From positions 186,001-250,000 of the forward strand of contig JADJOX010000003.1 of assembly GCA_016713565.1 (NCBI GenBank): a stretch of DNA of 64,000 nucleotides, written 5' to 3'. Under the pieces are notes generated by a model. The model searched no databases. It had not been told where the DNA came from and worked only from the letters and a program-made list of their open reading frames with translations. This document shows positions 61,781-64,000 of the stretch, piece after piece; position 1 is the first letter of the stretch, and each line of letters starts with the position of its first letter. The DNA comes from Ignavibacteriota bacterium. GTDB taxonomy: Bacteria > Bacteroidota > Ignavibacteria > Ignavibacteriales > Melioribacteraceae. The translations under genes and the position numbers were made by a program.

Positions 61781-62994
61781 AATTTTTTATCAAATACCAA
61801 TTCGCCATCAACAAAGGTTTTTTGGATTACTAATTTTCCATCTATAAAATCAAATAATATAATATTGGCTCTTTTACCGACTTCAATTTTTCCAATAGAA
61901 TTTAGCTTCAACAATTCAGCAGGATTTTCAGTCGCAAGTTTAACCGCGTCGCTTAAAGTACAGCCGGTAAATTTTATCATATTCTCAATCCCTTTTTTAA
62001 TTGAAGAAGCCGCGCCAGCCAATACATCTTCTTCAGGAAATTTTATAACGTTTTCAGTCAGCAGTACTTTCCTTTCTCCTCTGATATATTCGCCCGGTTC
62101 AAGTCCGGCTAAATCAAGTTCATCAGAAATTAAAATAGTTTTTTCTTTTCCTTTTACTTTATAAAATGTCCTTACTTCATCTTTTGTCAAATGATAGCCG
62201 TCGGCAATAATTGATATGTTTAATTTATCATTTGATAACTGCGGCCAAATTGGATTATTATGTCTATCTATTTCATTCGCACAACCGTTTCCAAGATGAG
62301 TTGATAATACCGCGCCAGCATTTACGGCAGCTTCAATCTGTTCGGCATTTCCATTATGATGACCTAATGCTACTGTGATATTATTTTCCGAAAGCTTTTT
62401 TATGAAATCAACCGCGCCGGAAATTTCGGGCGCAACCGTAACTAATTTAATTCTATTATCAGCGGCGTTTTGATATTTAAGAAATACATCCCAATCAGGT
62501 TTTTGTATATATTTTTCGAGATGCGCTCCTCTAAATCCTTTTAATGGAGAAATAAACGGACCTTCGAGATGAAAACCGGGAATTGATCTTGAGACTTCAT
62601 GATTTTTTAGAGCTTCATTTAATACTTTAAAGTTTTCAATAATTCTTGCATTATCGCTGGTTATTATTGTAGGTAAAAATGAAGTGATACCGTCTTTGTA
62701 CAATGCATTAACTACATTTTTTATTTCATTTGGGTTTAAATTCGGTCCGGTAAAATCAACGCCAAGATATCCATTGATTTGTATATCTATTAGTCCCGGC
62801 GCAATGAAATATTTTTCTTTAACATCAGAAAATTCTATTGTATCTATTTTCTGAATTACTCCATTTTGAAAATAAATTTGTATTGGTACATTATTATCCG
62901 GCGATATACCTTTAATAAAAATTTGATTTGTTTGCGGAGAAACAAATGTATAATTAAAAATAAGAATTAAAAAAATATTTAAATATTTTTTCAT
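61777..62994 (-). CDS. nagA: N-acetylglucosamine-6-phosphate deacetylase homologue with export signal
   Basis: A 405-aa amidohydrolase with NagA signatures: PGLIDIQINGYLGVDFTG, FHLEGPFISPLKGFRGAH (metal-ligand Glu about 144), VALGHHNG, STHLGNGCAN, IADGYH, and the catalytic Asp in ISDELDLAG. Unusually it starts with a hydrophobic leader (KKYLNIFLILIFNYTFVSPQ), so it may act in the periplasm on a non-phosphorylated acetylated sugar. The start is taken as ATG 62994; the frame opens at a TTG (63003). It overlaps the Nramp-like gene as ATGA, and nagB follows. Confidence 0.88.
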   Translation of the reverse strand: MKKYLNIFLILIFNYTFVSPQTNQIFIKGISPDNNVPIQIYFQNGVIQKIDTIEFSDVKEKYFIAPGLIDIQINGYLGVDFTGPNLNPNEIKNVVNALYKDGITSFLPTIITSDNARIIENFKVLNEALKNHEVSRSIPGFHLEGPFISPLKGFRGAHLEKYIQKPDWDVFLKYQNAADNRIKLVTVAPEISGAVDFIKKLSENNITVALGHHNGNAEQIEAAVNAGAVLSTHLGNGCANEIDRHNNPIWPQLSNDKLNISIIADGYHLTKDEVRTFYKVKGKEKTILISDELDLAGLEPGEYIRGERKVLLTENVIKFPEEDVLAGAASSIKKGIENMIKFTGCTLSDAVKLATENPAELLKLNSIGKIEVGKRANIILFDFIDGKLVIQKTFVDGELVFDKKL

Positions 62995-63022
62995 TTCATC
63001 CAATTTAAAAAATTATTTTGAT

Positions 63023-64000
63023 TTATAAATTAGCTTTAATCTTATTCCAATCTAGATCCATAATATAAATTTGCTTCATATCGTTTCCTGCGGCATCCTT
63101 TACAAGCTTTGTTTCAGCATCTCTAGTTTCAGTCGGAATATCAAAAGCCGCTCTCTTTCCATCTTGAGATATTACTAATTGCGTTCTCTCTTTTTTATCC
63201 TTCGTTAACTGAAAGGTTTTTCCAAAATTTTTCTTGCTTACATTTGAAACAAAAACGTTTCCATCACTTAAATAAAATATCCATTCGTTTAAATACCATC
63301 TAACATTTGAAATATCAGATTCGCTGTTTGTTACTTTTATCGGCTCCTTTGAATTTCCTTTGGATTCAATAATAAATAATTGTTTCGTTCCGTTTTTATC
63401 CTGTGCCGTAAATACTATCAGTTCACCATCTTGAGAACCTCTTACAATTCCGCTGGCGTTAAAGCCATGTGTTAATCTTCTTATTGATAAGCCTTTGGGC
63501 GGAGTCGGGTATTCCTTTTCATTACCTGAAAAACAAGTTGTTATATCAACGTCAAGCGGAATATCGGCGACGAACAGATCCGTAAAATAATCAATTCCAT
63601 TTTCCGCTCTAACTTTTCCAATAAATGTTCTCATTGTTCCAAGAGAATCAACCCAAGAATCATCATTAGCTTTTTCTATTTCACCCGGTTTTGATTTCCC
63701 TTTTTCAGCCGGTTTAAGTATTACTGAAAAATAATGAGTGTAGCCTTTGGGAGCTTTATCATTCTGTTCCATATAACCGATTGTTCTATCATAATTTTGC
63801 AATATGAAATCGTCATATGTAAATCCTATTCTATTGCCGCTTCTTGAATATTCATGTCTATGTGTTCCGCCTCTTTGCGCACCAGGTATTGTATTTTGTT
63901 TTTTTATATCTCTTAAATCTATTTTTGTAATAATTCCCTTTCCTTCTCCGTCAACTTCAACTCCGTTTCTGTTTCTTATATCATAATATCCTCGTTCATT
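63023..64000 (-). CDS. YidR-like (DUF3748) beta-propeller protein, 5' end beyond the window
   Basis: An open frame of about 325 codons that runs into the right edge, so the N-terminus is missing. It reads IPGAQRGGTHRHEYSRSG ... NRIGFTYDDFI, which is the signature of the DUF3748/YidR family (the E. coli version has GGTHVHVFS...FTYNDHV). Several propeller blades follow (GLSIRRLTHGFNASGIVRGS, GELIVFTAQDKNGTKQLFII, DGKRAAFDIPTETRDAETK), ending in a short basic tail. Relatives include oligogalacturonide-lyase-like propellers and proteins of unknown function. It is the first visible gene of the nag operon and is separated by 28 bp from the nagA-like gene. Confidence 0.82.
   Translation of the reverse strand, partial: NERGYYDIRNRNGVEVDGEGKGIITKIDLRDIKKQNTIPGAQRGGTHRHEYSRSGNRIGFTYDDFILQNYDRTIGYMEQNDKAPKGYTHYFSVILKPAEKGKSKPGEIEKANDDSWVDSLGTMRTFIGKVRAENGIDYFTDLFVADIPLDVDITTCFSGNEKEYPTPPKGLSIRRLTHGFNASGIVRGSQDGELIVFTAQDKNGTKQLFIIESKGNSKEPIKVTNSESDISNVRWYLNEWIFYLSDGNVFVSNVSKKNFGKTFQLTKDKKERTQLVISQDGKRAAFDIPTETRDAETKLVKDAAGNDMKQIYIMDLDWNKIKANL

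Noticed and set aside
1..64000. CRISPR array, tRNA, rRNA, insertion sequence or prophage
   Set aside because: No regularly spaced repeats, tRNA-like cloverleaf, transposase or phage gene was noticed on either strand; intergenic gaps are mostly under 100 bp.

Overview
The window is AT-rich, almost gapless bacterial DNA. It looks like a carbohydrate-foraging island from a member of the Fibrobacteres-Chlorobi-Bacteroidetes group, most likely Ignavibacteriota. The evidence is a C-terminal sorting domain of the NYPNPFNPTT type on two secreted proteins, a PorV/PorQ-type outer-membrane protein, a TonB-dependent receptor with a carboxypeptidase-D-like N-terminus but no SusD partner, promoters resembling the Bacteroidetes TTTG-N19-TAnnTTTG type, and many Tat- or Sec-exported enzymes. 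The lineage is inferred from these traits; there is no rRNA or other marker gene here. I saw no tRNA, rRNA, insertion sequence, phage or CRISPR. Every gene is on the minus strand except one (50531-53143).

Reading in the direction of minus-strand transcription, the layout is as follows. (1) 64000-53152: an operon entering from the right, with a YidR-like propeller protein (cut by the edge), an exported NagA homologue, an Nramp-fold transporter, NagB, an esterase, an alpha-glucuronidase-like hydrolase, a propeller/helical lipoprotein and a phosphoesterase. (2) 50531-53143 (+): a second alpha-glucuronidase-like enzyme, divergent from the next unit. (3) 50358-29910: twelve closely packed genes: an FG-GAP/sialidase fusion, GH16, GH3, a DUF4838 enzyme (frameshifted), an unclassified barrel hydrolase, a GH141-like beta-helix protein, a GH38/57-like enzyme, two tandem sialidases, aldose epimerase and PfkB kinase. 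(4) 29814-25574: DUF3078 protein, SemiSWEET, a C45 Ntn-hydrolase fusion and a CPBP protease. (5) 25388-4154: TonB receptor, partner surface protein, PorV-like protein, sorting-domain protein, C45 hydrolase, then a cassette of TIM-barrel isomerase/hydratase-like protein, phosphoesterase, two PF06439 proteins, three Tat-exported Gfo/Idh/MocA oxidoreductases, a DUF6807 protein, DoxX, a ChbG-type deacetylase and an alkaline phosphatase. (6) 4056-1887: an unknown polytopic membrane protein and a glycerophosphodiesterase. Last, 1765-1 holds a broken beta-helix protein.

The main finding is regulatory. Four copies of a LacI-family-like palindrome (consensus RCAATCGWTTGT) lie at 50415, 29833, 25465 and 4102, exactly at the heads of units 3, 4, 5 and 6. 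At three of them the operator begins 10-11 bp past a recognisable -7 element. About 48 kb therefore looks like one regulon whose repressor is encoded elsewhere. The second is biochemical: unit 5 carries all the protein families of the oxidation/elimination/hydration (3-keto-glycoside) route for glycan breakdown, each with an export signal. The model I infer is uptake of an acidic, probably N-acetylated glycan through the TonB receptor, periplasmic cleavage by classical hydrolases and by the 3-keto route, and import by SemiSWEET or by unrecognised carriers (the 427-aa membrane protein, the Nramp-like protein), since no ABC, MFS or SSS sugar transporter is present. Two genes carry frame disruptions.
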